From: Paracoccus salsus
Lineage (GTDB): Bacteria > Pseudomonadota > Alphaproteobacteria > Rhodobacterales > Rhodobacteraceae
Assembly: GCF_021556615.1 (NCBI RefSeq)
Contig: NZ_JAKGGD010000008.1
Coordinates: 1-64,000, forward strand
Direction: 5' to 3'
Length of the DNA stretch: 64,000 nt
Below the pieces are notes generated by a model. That model had not been told where the DNA came from. It worked only from the letters and a program-made list of their open reading frames with translations, and made no database searches. The translations under genes were made by a program, and so were the position numbers. This document shows, piece after piece, positions 1-7,885 of this stretch (positions are counted from its first letter, which is position 1; every line of letters starts with the position of its first letter).

Positions 1-108
1 TGAAGTCGCCAAACTCCACCTCGACCATACACCTCGATGGCCACCTGAGATTACACCGAACGAGCCGGTGAAATTACACCACGTGCTCGGACATTACCCG
101 GCCTCGAC

Positions 109-243
109 ATGAGCCATGTCACGCTCTGTCCGGCCATCGCGTTCAACAAGATCGTGGGCGGCCGTTACAAGCTGCACATCCTCTGCGTCCTGCATCGCGG
201 CCCTTTGCGCTTCGGCGAGATCGGACGGTCGCTGGTGAAGGGC
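109..243 (+). pseudogene. Truncated HxlR-family transcriptional regulator (N-terminal fragment)
   Basis: The frame opens at an ATG at 109 and reads as the start of an HxlR-type winged-helix regulator: an early CP pair, then GGRYKLHILCVLHRGPLRFG and EIGRSL, the usual helix-turn-helix entry of the family. After about 44 codons the similarity stops abruptly near 243. The reading then runs into DNA that is coding-like only on the opposite strand (the Mrr remnant). A complete HxlR protein is about 100-130 residues, so the dimerisation part is missing. I see this as a deletion or recombination scar, and the fragment is unlikely to be functional. Family assignment is by motif recognition only. Confidence 0.5.
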
Positions 244-244
244 G

Positions 245-770
245 GTCTGGGCAGCCGATTTTCCTTCAAGAGTTCGCACAGCCGGTCACCGTCGATTACG
301 TCAATTGCAATCGCGCCGTCGCGCGTGGCCTCATCCGACGCCTGACTGGTGAAATGCCCGGTGGTAATGAGCAGCCCTTTGTCAGCTCGCCCTTGGAGCG
401 CCCCACGAAAGTCGCGGATTTCCTTTGCTCCGACGCTTCCTTTCCAACGCTTGCACTGGAAATAAACCTGGAACGAAACAAGGTTCACCCTTAGCACACC
501 GACACCGTCGATCCCGCCGTCGCCGGACTTGCCGCGCACCTCGACCTTGGTAAAGCCCGCCTCGCGAAGGAGGCGCTGCGCCAGGCGTTCGAACCCATCC
601 GGAGGCATCTTTCCAAGAACGGCCAAGAGCGCTGACTTCCAATCTTATTCGTCGATGGGGCCGTCATCCGCCATGACTTCGATTTCTTCACCTCGGTCGG
701 CGTCCGCCTTCTTGGCGGGTATGGGCCTCGCTCGGACGACCGGGAGGCCGCGAACGTGCTGATGTTTCGG
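245..770 (-). pseudogene. Mrr-type restriction endonuclease remnant with internal stop
   Basis: Read on the minus strand, the central part (about 245-626) matches the Mrr_cat nuclease fold: GFERLAQRLLREAGF, then the catalytic-type GDGGIDG and FQCKRW motifs (Asp...Gln-x-Lys), followed by EIRDFRGAL and TTGHFTSQA. The same frame continues upstream through a coding-like segment ending ADDGPIDE, a TAA at 645-647, then DWKSALLAVLGK, so one nonsense codon interrupts an otherwise continuous frame. Both ends are also lost: the C-terminus is cut at the HxlR junction near 244, and the N-terminal winged-helix part is cut near 770, just before the histidine-kinase stop at 784. Mrr enzymes cleave modified DNA; this copy should be inactive. 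Confidence 0.6.
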
Positions 771-783
771 CACCGGCCTCCAA

Positions 784-2142
784 CTACGCGTCGCGCCTCG
801 CAGGAGGGTCCTGGCCATCGGTCGGCAACCTGAGCGACGCCTGGAAACCGGAAGATGCACCCGGACGCGGCGACTCCAGAACGAGCGAGCTACCGATCCG
901 GTCCGCAATGGCGGCGACGATGGCGAGCCCGAGCCCGCTGCCGTCGGCACTCGCGTTCGCCCGTTCGAAGCGCGCCGTCAGACGGTCCAGAGTGTTGCGT
1001 GGCAGCACCGGGCCGTCGTTCGCGACGGACAGCAGCCCGTCGGCGGTCAACGCAACCTGGACCGTCGTTTTCTCGGCTCCGTGCCGGAGGGCGTTTTCCA
1101 CGAGGTTGCGGCACAGGATGGCGAAGGCGTCGGGGTCGAGGTCGGACATGACGGCTGTACGCGGCAGCGTCAGCGCGATGCGGTCCTTCGTGCTGGCGCG
1201 TTCAAGATCGTCCATCACCACGCGGGCGACCGCCCTCAGGTCCGCGCTTCGGTCCATCCGCAGCCGCCCGCCTTCGGCCCGTGCAAGCTGCATGAGGCGT
1301 TCGGAAAGCCGGGTCAGGCGCTTGAGCGTCGCCTCGATCTCCGCGGCGCGCGCTTTGGTAACGGGCTCGCCCGTCTCGGAGCGAAGCCGCTGCGCCTGCG
1401 CGATGGCGCCCGCCAGCGGTGTCCGCAACTCGTGAGCGGCGTTGGCGGCAAAGCTGCGTTCGGCCTCAAACGCCTCGCGCAGTCTGGCCAGAAGGCTGTT
1501 CAGGGTTTCGGCCAGCGGGCCGATCTCCGTCGGCAGTCCTTCGGCGGGAACCTCCGACAAGTCGCGGGCGCCGCGCGCTTCAAGACGCGACCGAAACCGG
1601 CGCAGGGGATCGAGGCTGAAGCGGACGGCGAGGATGATCGCCGCCAGCGCGACGGGCAGCACGATCAGAAGCGGCAGGCCGAGGGCCATCTGGATTTCCC
1701 GCGCGACGGTGGCGCGGTGCGCAAGCGGTTCGGCCACTGTGATGCGGATCGTGCCCTGCAGTGCCGCGTCGCCGTAGAGGCGGTGGGTGGCGGTCTGCCG
1801 AAACCCCGGCCCGTCGTAAGGCGGAAACACTGCGGGCTCGGCCGCGTGGGATTGCAGCAGGATGCGCCCATCGGCATCGCGGACGAGATAAGTGAAGAAC
1901 TCGTCGTGCTCCCGGATCGGCGCGAGCCGCTGGGCCAATCCCTGGTCTTCCCTCCCGACGATGTCGGTCACGGCCAGCGGCAGGATGCGCTCGGCGGTCT
2001 CGCGCAGCGCGCTGTCGAAGACCTCGTCCATCTCGCCCCGGACGATCACCGCCGTAACCGTCGCGGCGGCGAGCCAGAGGACCGTCAGCACGAGGGCGAG
2101 CGACAGACCGAGCCGCGCCTGAAGGCTGGCGGGCCACCTCAT
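784..2142 (-). CDS. Sensor histidine kinase, QseC/OmpR-partner type
   Basis: Membrane kinase of about 452 residues. A first membrane helix (about 11-34) and a second (about 153-173) flank a periplasmic sensor domain. A HAMP-like linker follows, then the H-box AAHELRTPL with phospho-acceptor His at about 237, the N-box CRNLVENALRHG and the G-box DGSGLGLAIV. The ATG at 2142 overlaps the response-regulator stop as ATGA, so the two are translationally coupled. It should autophosphorylate on His and pass phosphate to the regulator encoded upstream. The gene cluster it sits beside (PepSY, ferric reductase, flavin transferase) suggests it senses a metal, redox or envelope signal; the ligand cannot be read from sequence. 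Confidence 0.9.
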   Translation of the reverse strand: MRWPASLQARLGLSLALVLTVLWLAAATVTAVIVRGEMDEVFDSALRETAERILPLAVTDIVGREDQGLAQRLAPIREHDEFFTYLVRDADGRILLQSHAAEPAVFPPYDGPGFRQTATHRLYGDAALQGTIRITVAEPLAHRATVAREIQMALGLPLLIVLPVALAAIILAVRFSLDPLRRFRSRLEARGARDLSEVPAEGLPTEIGPLAETLNSLLARLREAFEAERSFAANAAHELRTPLAGAIAQAQRLRSETGEPVTKARAAEIEATLKRLTRLSERLMQLARAEGGRLRMDRSADLRAVARVVMDDLERASTKDRIALTLPRTAVMSDLDPDAFAILCRNLVENALRHGAEKTTVQVALTADGLLSVANDGPVLPRNTLDRLTARFERANASADGSGLGLAIVAAIADRIGSSLVLESPRPGASSGFQASLRLPTDGQDPPARRDA

Positions 2143-2798
2143 GGCCGACCCAGCCGGTAGCCCAGGCCGCGCTCGGTCTCGAGGATTGCGCTCCCGAGCT
2201 TCTTGCGCAGGCGGCTGACATGAACTTCGATGGTGTTGCTCTCGACCTCGGCGTCGAACGCGTAGAGTTTCTCCTCCAGTTGCGGCTTGGACAAAAGCTG
2301 CCCCGGGCGGGCGAGAAAGGCCTCGAACAGCGCCCATTCCCGCGCCGTCAGCTGGACAGGCTTGCCGTCGCGGTGAACGCTGCGGGCGGCGAGGTCGATC
2401 TCGAGCGGGCCGTGGGTCACGATCGGGTTCGGGTTGCCGCTGTAGCGGCGGGCGACCGAGCCGATCCGGGCCGACAGTTCGGCGAGGTCGAAGGGCTTCA
2501 CGAGGTAGTCGTCGGCGCCCGCGTTCAACCCTTCGATCCGGTCCGAGACCTGGTCGAGCGCGGTCAGAATGATCACTGGCGTCACATTGCCCCGGGTGCG
2601 CAGGCCTTTGAGGAAGGTGATGCCGCGCCCATCCGGCAGCATGAGGTCGAGCAGAATCAGGTCGTAGGAGGTTGAACCCACCGCATCGCCCGCCTCATCG
2701 AGCCGCGTGACCCAGTCCACCGACTGGCCATCGGCTGCGATCTGGTCGCGCACCGCGGCGCCGAGAGTCGTGTCGTCCTCGATCAGCAGTATGCGCAT
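2139..2798 (-). CDS. Response regulator, OmpR/PhoB (QseB-like) family
   Basis: 219-residue regulator: receiver domain with acidic pair EDD at 7-9, phospho-acceptor Asp51 in LLDLMLPDG and the conserved Lys in YLVKPFD, then an OmpR-type winged helix containing LTAREWALFEAFL, SNTIEVHVSRLRKKL and GLGYRLG near the end. I chose the ATG at 2798 because it follows AGGGACG and starts the canonical MRILLIEDD; an upstream ATG would add 11 unrelated residues. It forms an operon with the kinase and is divergent from the PepSY gene at 2944. The 145-bp gap between them holds a paired direct-repeat site that this protein probably binds, which would give autoregulation. Confidence 0.92.
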   Translation of the reverse strand: MRILLIEDDTTLGAAVRDQIAADGQSVDWVTRLDEAGDAVGSTSYDLILLDLMLPDGRGITFLKGLRTRGNVTPVIILTALDQVSDRIEGLNAGADDYLVKPFDLAELSARIGSVARRYSGNPNPIVTHGPLEIDLAARSVHRDGKPVQLTAREWALFEAFLARPGQLLSKPQLEEKLYAFDAEVESNTIEVHVSRLRKKLGSAILETERGLGYRLGRP

Positions 2799-2841
2799 GG
2801 TCGTCCCTGTCCTGGTGCGATGACCCTCCATGATCCGTCTG

Positions 2842-2893
2842 GCTGACGCGAAGCTGAAGCCGGTGGGCCAGGCCCCTTCAGGCTGCCGTCAGC
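2842..2893. promoter_or_regulatory. Paired OmpR-type operator between regulator and PepSY operon
   Basis: On the plus strand 2842-2857 reads GCTGA-N6-GCTGA. On the minus strand 2893-2878 reads GCTGA-N6-CCTGA. Five-base half-sites repeated every 11 bp in tandem are the signature of PhoB/OmpR-type binding. The two sites point toward each other with centres 36 bp apart, ending about 50 bp before the PepSY ATG. The same layout recurs at 4697-4747. Assignment to the adjacent regulator is inference. Confidence 0.6.
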
Positions 2894-2943
2894 TTCGCCG
2901 CGCATGAAGTGCATCAAGAGGCGAGCGACGAGGAGTTTGGCCC

Positions 2944-3270
2944 ATGGAGACGACCGTGACAATTCTTGGCTTTCTCGCCGTCTTCCCGGCCGGGGTCGCG
3001 CTGGCGGACGACGGCTGCTTCTCACCGATGGCCGATTGGCAACCGCGCGACGCCGTCGCCCGGCTGGCCGAAGAGAGCGGCTGGACGGTCCGCCGCATCA
3101 AGATCGACGACGGCTGCTACGAGATCGACGGCCGCGACGCCGAGGGGCGCCGGATCGAGGTGACGGTCCACCCGGCCACGCTTCAGGTGATCGAGTTCGA
3201 ATACGAGGACGAGGACGACGAGGACGACGGTCGCCCCCGCCGTGATCGAGAAGGAGGCGACGATGACTGA
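2944..3270 (+). CDS. Secreted PepSY-domain protein
   Basis: 108 residues. The first 20 form a signal peptide ending in ALA before DDGCF. The mature protein is a single PepSY domain (PRDAVARLAEESGWTVRRIK, then GCYEIDGRDAEGRRIEVTV) and ends in a strongly acidic tail (EYEDEDDEDDG). PepSY modules occur in small periplasmic proteins beside QseBC-like systems and in membrane flavo- and cytochrome proteins; their exact role is unsettled. It is the first gene of an operon with the ferric-reductase-like gene, which starts inside its last codons. The acidic tail could bind cations, echoing the Asp-rich protein at 4792. Confidence 0.8.
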   Translation: METTVTILGFLAVFPAGVALADDGCFSPMADWQPRDAVARLAEESGWTVRRIKIDDGCYEIDGRDAEGRRIEVTVHPATLQVIEFEYEDEDDEDDGRPRRDREGGDDD

Positions 3271-4612
3271 TGCAGTGCATCGCGACGGCAATGCCTCGAT
3301 CCAGGGCCTTCCGACACTCCCCCGGCTTCCGTTCATCTCGCCTCTGCCCATGACCGGCCCGTTGCTGGTGGCACTGCCATGCCTGCTGGCGGCGCTGCTC
3401 GGGTTCAAAACCTATGCGCCTTATGGCGCGGATGCGGCACTCGGCATTGCCTTTGGGGCCGCGGCGGTTGTCGCAATGGCGCAGACGCTGATCCTTGCCG
3501 CACGGCCGCCCTTGGTGGAGCCGTTGTTCGGCGGTCTCGACCGCATGTACCGGGTCCACAAATGGCTGGGCATCTCCGCGGCGGTCCTGATGATTTTGCA
3601 TCAGCAGATCGAGCCGGACTTCGAGCGGACGGTTCGTGAAACCGGCCTTGGTGAACTGGGTGAGGAGGCGGGCGATCTCGCCTTCAACGCGCTTCTCGCG
3701 CTGATTGCTGTCAGCTGGTTCCGGCGGCTGCCCTTCATCGGGCTGGAAATCCCCTATCAGATCTGGCGCTTCAGCCATCGTTTCATGGGCGTCCTGTTTG
3801 CCATCGTGATCGTTCACCAGTTCTTCGTCGACATGCCGACGGGGGTAGATCCATTTCTCTCGATACTTCTGAACACATTCGGCATCGCCGGAGTGGCCGC
3901 GTGGATCTTCACCGAGTTGGTCGCCCCGCAGCTGCGGCGTCGGGAATTCACCGTGAGCGAGATCAGCCAGACCGGTGACACCACCACGTTGAGGCTCAGC
4001 CCGAAAGGTCGGGCCATGCGGTGGCGTCCGGGGCAATTCGCCTTTGTTCGCGCGCCGGAGGCAGGACTGTCCGAGCCGCACCCTTTCACGATCGCCAGCG
4101 CCCCGCGTCCTGACGGCGCCCTGACGTTCTCCATCCGGGCGCTGGGCGGCTGGACACGGAGTCTTCCCGCGACCTTGCGGACCGGGACGCGCGTGCAGGT
4201 CGAGGGCCCGTATGGGCGATTCGACTTCCGCAAGGGTGGTGCGCGCCAGATCTGGCTCGCCGGCGGCATCGGCATCACGCCCTTCCTCGCCTGGGCGGAA
4301 AGCATGACCGAGGCGGAAAGGCGCGACATTCACCTCGTCCACTGCGTCCGCACACAAGAGGAAGCGATCGGGATAGAGACGCTGCGCGCTGCGGCCGCCC
4401 GCAACCCGAGGTTCAGTTTCGAGGTGGTCGTCACGACCCGCGATGGCCGGCTCACGGCCGAACGCCTGATCGGCGCGGCGCCGTTCGCGGTCAGGCAGGC
4501 CGATCTGTGGTTCTGCGGCCCGACCGGCCTGAAGGACGGGATCCTCAAGGGTCTGAAGGCACGGGGCCAGACGCCGCGGCGGGTCCGCTTCGAGCAGTTC
4601 GAATTCGTCTGA
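3263..4612 (+). CDS. Ferric-reductase-like flavocytochrome (FRE family)
   Basis: 449 residues. The N-terminal half has about six membrane helices with paired histidines expected to hold heme: VHKWLG with LMILHQQ, and FSHRFMG with VIVHQFF. The C-terminal half is a ferredoxin-NADP reductase module: RPGQFAFVRAP and HPFTIAS for FAD, LAGGIGITPFLAW and CGPTGLKDG for the nicotinamide cofactor, ending FEQFEFV. It should move electrons from cytoplasmic NAD(P)H across the membrane to an outside acceptor such as ferric iron or a flavinylated protein. AAGGAGG at 3251-3257 selects the ATG at 3263 over an in-frame ATG at 3242. The gene overlaps the PepSY stop by 8 nt. Confidence 0.88.
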   Translation: MTDAVHRDGNASIQGLPTLPRLPFISPLPMTGPLLVALPCLLAALLGFKTYAPYGADAALGIAFGAAAVVAMAQTLILAARPPLVEPLFGGLDRMYRVHKWLGISAAVLMILHQQIEPDFERTVRETGLGELGEEAGDLAFNALLALIAVSWFRRLPFIGLEIPYQIWRFSHRFMGVLFAIVIVHQFFVDMPTGVDPFLSILLNTFGIAGVAAWIFTELVAPQLRRREFTVSEISQTGDTTTLRLSPKGRAMRWRPGQFAFVRAPEAGLSEPHPFTIASAPRPDGALTFSIRALGGWTRSLPATLRTGTRVQVEGPYGRFDFRKGGARQIWLAGGIGITPFLAWAESMTEAERRDIHLVHCVRTQEEAIGIETLRAAAARNPRFSFEVVVTTRDGRLTAERLIGAAPFAVRQADLWFCGPTGLKDGILKGLKARGQTPRRVRFEQFEFV

Positions 4613-4666
4613 GAAAGGGCCTGTCACATCGCCATGCCGGCCGTGTGGCTCTCGCCCGCAGCTTTT

Positions 4667-4698
4667 GGCCCCGCTCGTCACCGGCGGGGCCTTCTTCC
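4667..4698 (+). terminator. Rho-independent-like terminator after ferric reductase gene
   Basis: GGCCCCGC (4667-4674) pairs with GCGGGGCC (4684-4691) over a 9-nt loop and is followed by the pyrimidine-rich TTCTTCC. It lies 54 nt after the stop and separates this operon from the next, which has its own operator and promoter region. Confidence 0.6.
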
Positions 4699-4747
4699 TG
4701 ACGGCAAGCTGAAGCGGGAATCGCCGCGCCGTCAGCAAGCCCTCAGG
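4697..4747. promoter_or_regulatory. Second paired OmpR-type operator, upstream of Asp-rich protein operon
   Basis: Plus-strand 4697-4712 reads CCTGA-N6-GCTGA; minus-strand 4747-4732 reads CCTGA-N6-GCTGA. The centres are 35 bp apart and the pair ends about 45 bp before the ATG at 4792, matching the geometry at 2842-2893. The left arms of the two pairs agree at 16 of 19 positions (2842-2860 against 4697-4715). This implies one regulator for both operons. Confidence 0.6.
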
Positions 4748-4791
4748 TCGGTGCGCCAGATTGGTCTCAGCAGACGAAAGGAGACCCTGCC

Positions 4792-5157
4792 ATGAAAAAG
4801 ATCCTGACACTTCTCGCCGCATCCACGGCGCTGACCGCCGCCATCGGCGTCCCCGCGTGGAGTGCCATGCACGCCCCGGCCGATGGCGTCCTTCGGCCCG
4901 TTGCCGCGCTCTTCCATGACGCCACGCAAGCGATGCCGCTCGTTCTCGCAAGCGACGATGACGACGACGACGACCGCTGGCGGGACGGCTCGCGTCGCGG
5001 CCACGACGATGACGACGATGACGACGACTGCGACGACGATGATGACGACGACGAATGCCGCGGTGGTGCTCGCAATCCCGCGCCCGCGGGCACCGTCGCT
5101 CCGCCGCCGAACGGGCTCTTCGGGAACGGCGCTCCTCCGCAGGTTCAGGTGAACTGA
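4792..5157 (+). CDS. Secreted aspartate-rich protein
   Basis: 121 residues with a clear signal peptide (MKKILTLLAASTALTAA, ending near WSA). The mature chain carries three runs of 7, 8 and 7 consecutive Asp residues between about 54 and 88, the last two separated by one Cys and followed by Glu-Cys. A Pro-rich tail follows. I recognise no named family. The DNA is a GAC/GAT repeat but stays in frame with both codons mixed, so it is coding and not a slipped repeat. Such a tract should bind divalent or trivalent cations, and beside reductases in the envelope it could hold iron; that role is inference. AAAGGAG lies 9 nt upstream. Confidence 0.75.
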   Translation: MKKILTLLAASTALTAAIGVPAWSAMHAPADGVLRPVAALFHDATQAMPLVLASDDDDDDDRWRDGSRRGHDDDDDDDDCDDDDDDDECRGGARNPAPAGTVAPPPNGLFGNGAPPQVQVN

Positions 5158-5195
5158 GCCGCTTCGCAGCCCCTCTCCGAACAAGGATCCATCCA

Positions 5196-5666
5196 ATGAA
5201 ATCGCTTCTCGCCACGCTTGCGCTGACCACGGCGCTGACACTTCCCGGCCTCGCCATGGCGCGGCCGGTGACGCTTACCACGACCCTCAACAGCTATGGC
5301 GGCGACGGGGCCTATCTCGCGCTTTATGTCACCGACGCCTCCGGCGCCTATGTCGGCAGCCTGTGGATGGCCGGCGGCAAGTCCAAATACTACGAGCATC
5401 TGAGCGACTGGTACCGCGCGACCGGCGGAGACACCGCGCAGGTGAACGGCATCACCGGCGCCAGCGTCGGGGCGGGCCGCACGCTCGAGATCACGCTCGA
5501 CCTGGCCGACGCGCTCTTCGACGCGGGCTACACGCTGCACATCGACGCGGCCGTCGAGGACATGCGCGACAGCCCGAACGAGGTGGCGGTGCCGCTCACA
5601 AGCGACAGTGCGGGCACGCCGGTGGCCGGCCGCCGCTACGTCGCCAGCTTCGCCTACGACATGTGA
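5196..5666 (+). CDS. DUF2271 periplasmic protein with flavinylation-type motif
   Basis: 156 residues with a signal peptide cleaved after about residue 22 (GLAMA). The mature part has the DUF2271 look (TLNSYGGDGAYLALYVTD, then GSLWMAGGKSKYY). It contains TGAS at 87-90, fitting the [S/T]GA[S/T] motif at which ApbE transferases attach FMN through the last residue. An ApbE gene lies in the same operon, so this is the best candidate for a covalently flavinylated electron carrier. DUF2271 has been linked to flavinylated extracytosolic redox systems in comparative genomics. AAGGA precedes the ATG by 9 nt; longer in-frame starts would destroy the signal peptide. Confidence 0.8.
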   Translation: MKSLLATLALTTALTLPGLAMARPVTLTTTLNSYGGDGAYLALYVTDASGAYVGSLWMAGGKSKYYEHLSDWYRATGGDTAQVNGITGASVGAGRTLEITLDLADALFDAGYTLHIDAAVEDMRDSPNEVAVPLTSDSAGTPVAGRRYVASFAYDM

Positions 5667-5677
5667 GGGGCTGGGCC

Positions 5678-7885
5678 ATGATCCGTGCACTCCATCGCGG
5701 GCCGGGTCTTCTGGCCCTCGCTCTCGTCACCATCCTGAGCCTGAGCGGTGCGGCGCTCTCGGTCTTTCCCGCGGCCGACCGCATCGCCGCGCCGCAGGCG
5801 GAGGCCGGCCTGACCGTCGCCGCTCTCGCGGGCCGCATTCAGGCCGTCTATCCGGGCGTCGAGCAGGTCCGCCGGTCGCCCTCCGGTCGCATCACCGCCT
5901 ACTGGTTCGATCAGGGCGCGCCGGGCGCCGCCGTGATCGACCCGGTGACGGGCAAGGGCGTGGCCTCGGCCGACCCGAACCAGGCCCTTCGCTGGCTCAC
6001 CAACCTTCATCGCTCGCTCTTGCTCGGGGATGGCGGGCGCATCGCCATGGCCGCCGGCGCCGCGGCGATGCTGGTCCTTTCCCTTTCAGGCGCCGCGCTG
6101 CTCGCGCGTCGGGCGGGCGGCTGGCGGCACTGGTTCGCGCCTCTGCGCGGACCGCTCGCGGGCCGGCTGCATGTCGAGATCGCCCGCATCGCCGTGATCG
6201 GCCTCGTCCTGTCCTCCACGACCGCGCTCTGGATGACGGCCTCCACCTTCGATCTGCTGCCAGACCGAGGCGCCATCCCGGCCATCCCGACCGAGGTGAG
6301 CCGAGAGACGGGGTTCGCTCTCGACCAGATGGACACGCTGCGGCGGACGTCCGTCGCCGGGCTGCGCGAGCTGAGCTTTCCCTATCCCGGCGACGCGACG
6401 GACGTCTTCACGCTCAAGACCGACCGGGGCACCGGCTATCTCGACCAGGGCACCGGCGCGCTCTTGGCTTGGACCGACCTGACGGGATGGGAGCGCCTGT
6501 CGGACACCATCTACATGCTGCACACCGGACAGGGTGCGGCGGCGCTTGGCCTCGTGCTCGGGTTCATGGCGCTTGCTGTGCCGGCGATGGGCGTGACTGG
6601 CGTCCTGGTCTGGCTGGCCGGGCGGCGCGGGCGGCCGCGCATCCGGGGCAACCAGCCCGCGGGGCGCGCCGCGACGATTCTGCTCGTCGGCAGCGAGGGC
6701 GGCAGCACCTGGGGCTTCGCCGCGACCCTTCACGCCGCGCTGACCGAGGCCGGTCAGAGCGTCCATGTTGGCCCGATGTCGGGCTTCGCGCCGAAGCGCT
6801 ATGCGCGGGCGGAACGGATCATCCTGCTCGCCGCGACCTATGGCGAGGGGGCGGCACCCGCCTCGGCGAAGGGCTTCCTCGACCGGCTGAACGCCCTCGA
6901 CCGCGTGCCGGACATGCCTCTGGCCGTGCTCGGCTTTGGCGACCGCAGCTTTCCGGCCTATTGCGCCTTCGCCAAGGCCGTTGCGGCAGCGGCGCAGGCG
7001 ACGGGCTGGCCCGAGCTTCTGCCGCTCGACACGATCGACCGCCAATCGCCACAGGATTTCGCGCGCTGGGGCCGCGCGCTCGGAGACGCGGCCGGCATTG
7101 AACTCGAACTGTCTCATCAGCCGGTCCAGCCGCAGACAACCACGCTGACCCTCGTCTCGCGCCGCGACTACGGCGCCGAGGTGCAGGCCCCGACCGCAAT
7201 CCTCCGCTTCGCCCTGCCGCGCATCCCGCTCTGGCAGCGGCTGACCGGGGCGGGCTTCGCTCGGTTCACGGCCGGTGACCTGATCGGCATTCTGCCCGAG
7301 GGCAGCGCCGTCCCGCGGCTCTACTCGCTCGCATCCGGGCGTCGCGACGGATTCATCGAGCTCGTGGTCAAGAAGCATCCCGGTGGCCTCTGCTCGGGAC
7401 AGATCACGGCCCTGGAGCCGGGTGATACCGTCGCTGCCTTCCTCCGCCGCAACCCGGGTTTCCGTCCAGGACGGAGCCGGGCGCCGCTGATCCTGATCGG
7501 CGCGGGGACTGGTATCGGGCCGCTCGCGGGCTTCGTGCGCGGCAACGGGCGCCGCAGGCCGGTTCACCTGTTCTTCGGCATGCGTCATCCCGACAGCGAT
7601 TTTTTCTACGGCGAGGCATTCCCCGCCTGGAAGGAAGAGGGGCGCCTGACCCGGCTGATCACGGCCGTCTCGCGCGGGGCGCGTCCCCATTACGTTCAGG
7701 ATGCGCTGCGCAGCGAGGCCGCCCAGGTCGCGGATCTCGTCAGAAACGGGGCGCGCGTGATGGTCTGCGGCGGACGGGACATGGCCGCGGGCGTGGCGGA
7801 TGCGCTGGCCGAGATCCTCGCACCGGCCGGGCTGACACCGGCAGTCCTGAAGGCCGAGGGGCGGTATGTCGAAGATGTCTACTGA
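5678..7885 (+). CDS. PepSY membrane domain / flavodoxin / FAD-NADPH reductase fusion
   Basis: 735 residues in three parts. Residues 1-320 form a PepSY-associated membrane domain: helices at about 11-31, 120-147, 165-190 and 287-319 with a periplasmic PepSY loop after the first. Residues 330-475 form a flavodoxin-like FMN domain (ILLVGSEGGSTWG, then ATYGEG and GFGDRSF). Residues 490-735 resemble the sulfite- and P450-reductase FAD/NADPH unit (RLYSLAS, GGLCSG, IGAGTGIGPL, VMVCGGRDMA, ending in an aromatic YVEDVY). It should take electrons from NADPH through FAD and FMN into the membrane. It starts 11 nt after the DUF2271 stop behind GAGGGG and overlaps the ApbE gene by 20 nt. Confidence 0.88.
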   Translation: MIRALHRGPGLLALALVTILSLSGAALSVFPAADRIAAPQAEAGLTVAALAGRIQAVYPGVEQVRRSPSGRITAYWFDQGAPGAAVIDPVTGKGVASADPNQALRWLTNLHRSLLLGDGGRIAMAAGAAAMLVLSLSGAALLARRAGGWRHWFAPLRGPLAGRLHVEIARIAVIGLVLSSTTALWMTASTFDLLPDRGAIPAIPTEVSRETGFALDQMDTLRRTSVAGLRELSFPYPGDATDVFTLKTDRGTGYLDQGTGALLAWTDLTGWERLSDTIYMLHTGQGAAALGLVLGFMALAVPAMGVTGVLVWLAGRRGRPRIRGNQPAGRAATILLVGSEGGSTWGFAATLHAALTEAGQSVHVGPMSGFAPKRYARAERIILLAATYGEGAAPASAKGFLDRLNALDRVPDMPLAVLGFGDRSFPAYCAFAKAVAAAAQATGWPELLPLDTIDRQSPQDFARWGRALGDAAGIELELSHQPVQPQTTTLTLVSRRDYGAEVQAPTAILRFALPRIPLWQRLTGAGFARFTAGDLIGILPEGSAVPRLYSLASGRRDGFIELVVKKHPGGLCSGQITALEPGDTVAAFLRRNPGFRPGRSRAPLILIGAGTGIGPLAGFVRGNGRRRPVHLFFGMRHPDSDFFYGEAFPAWKEEGRLTRLITAVSRGARPHYVQDALRSEAAQVADLVRNGARVMVCGGRDMAAGVADALAEILAPAGLTPAVLKAEGRYVEDVY

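Noticed and set aside
4960..5060. GAC/GAT tract as a non-coding microsatellite
   Set aside because: It stays in one frame, mixes both Asp codons, and lies between a signal peptide and a sensible C-terminus.
3098..5290. Very long open frame on the minus strand opposite the reductase and Asp-rich genes
   Set aside because: It has a low-complexity Arg-rich translation, no motif and no start signal, and lies antisense to well-supported genes. Long antisense frames are expected at this GC content.
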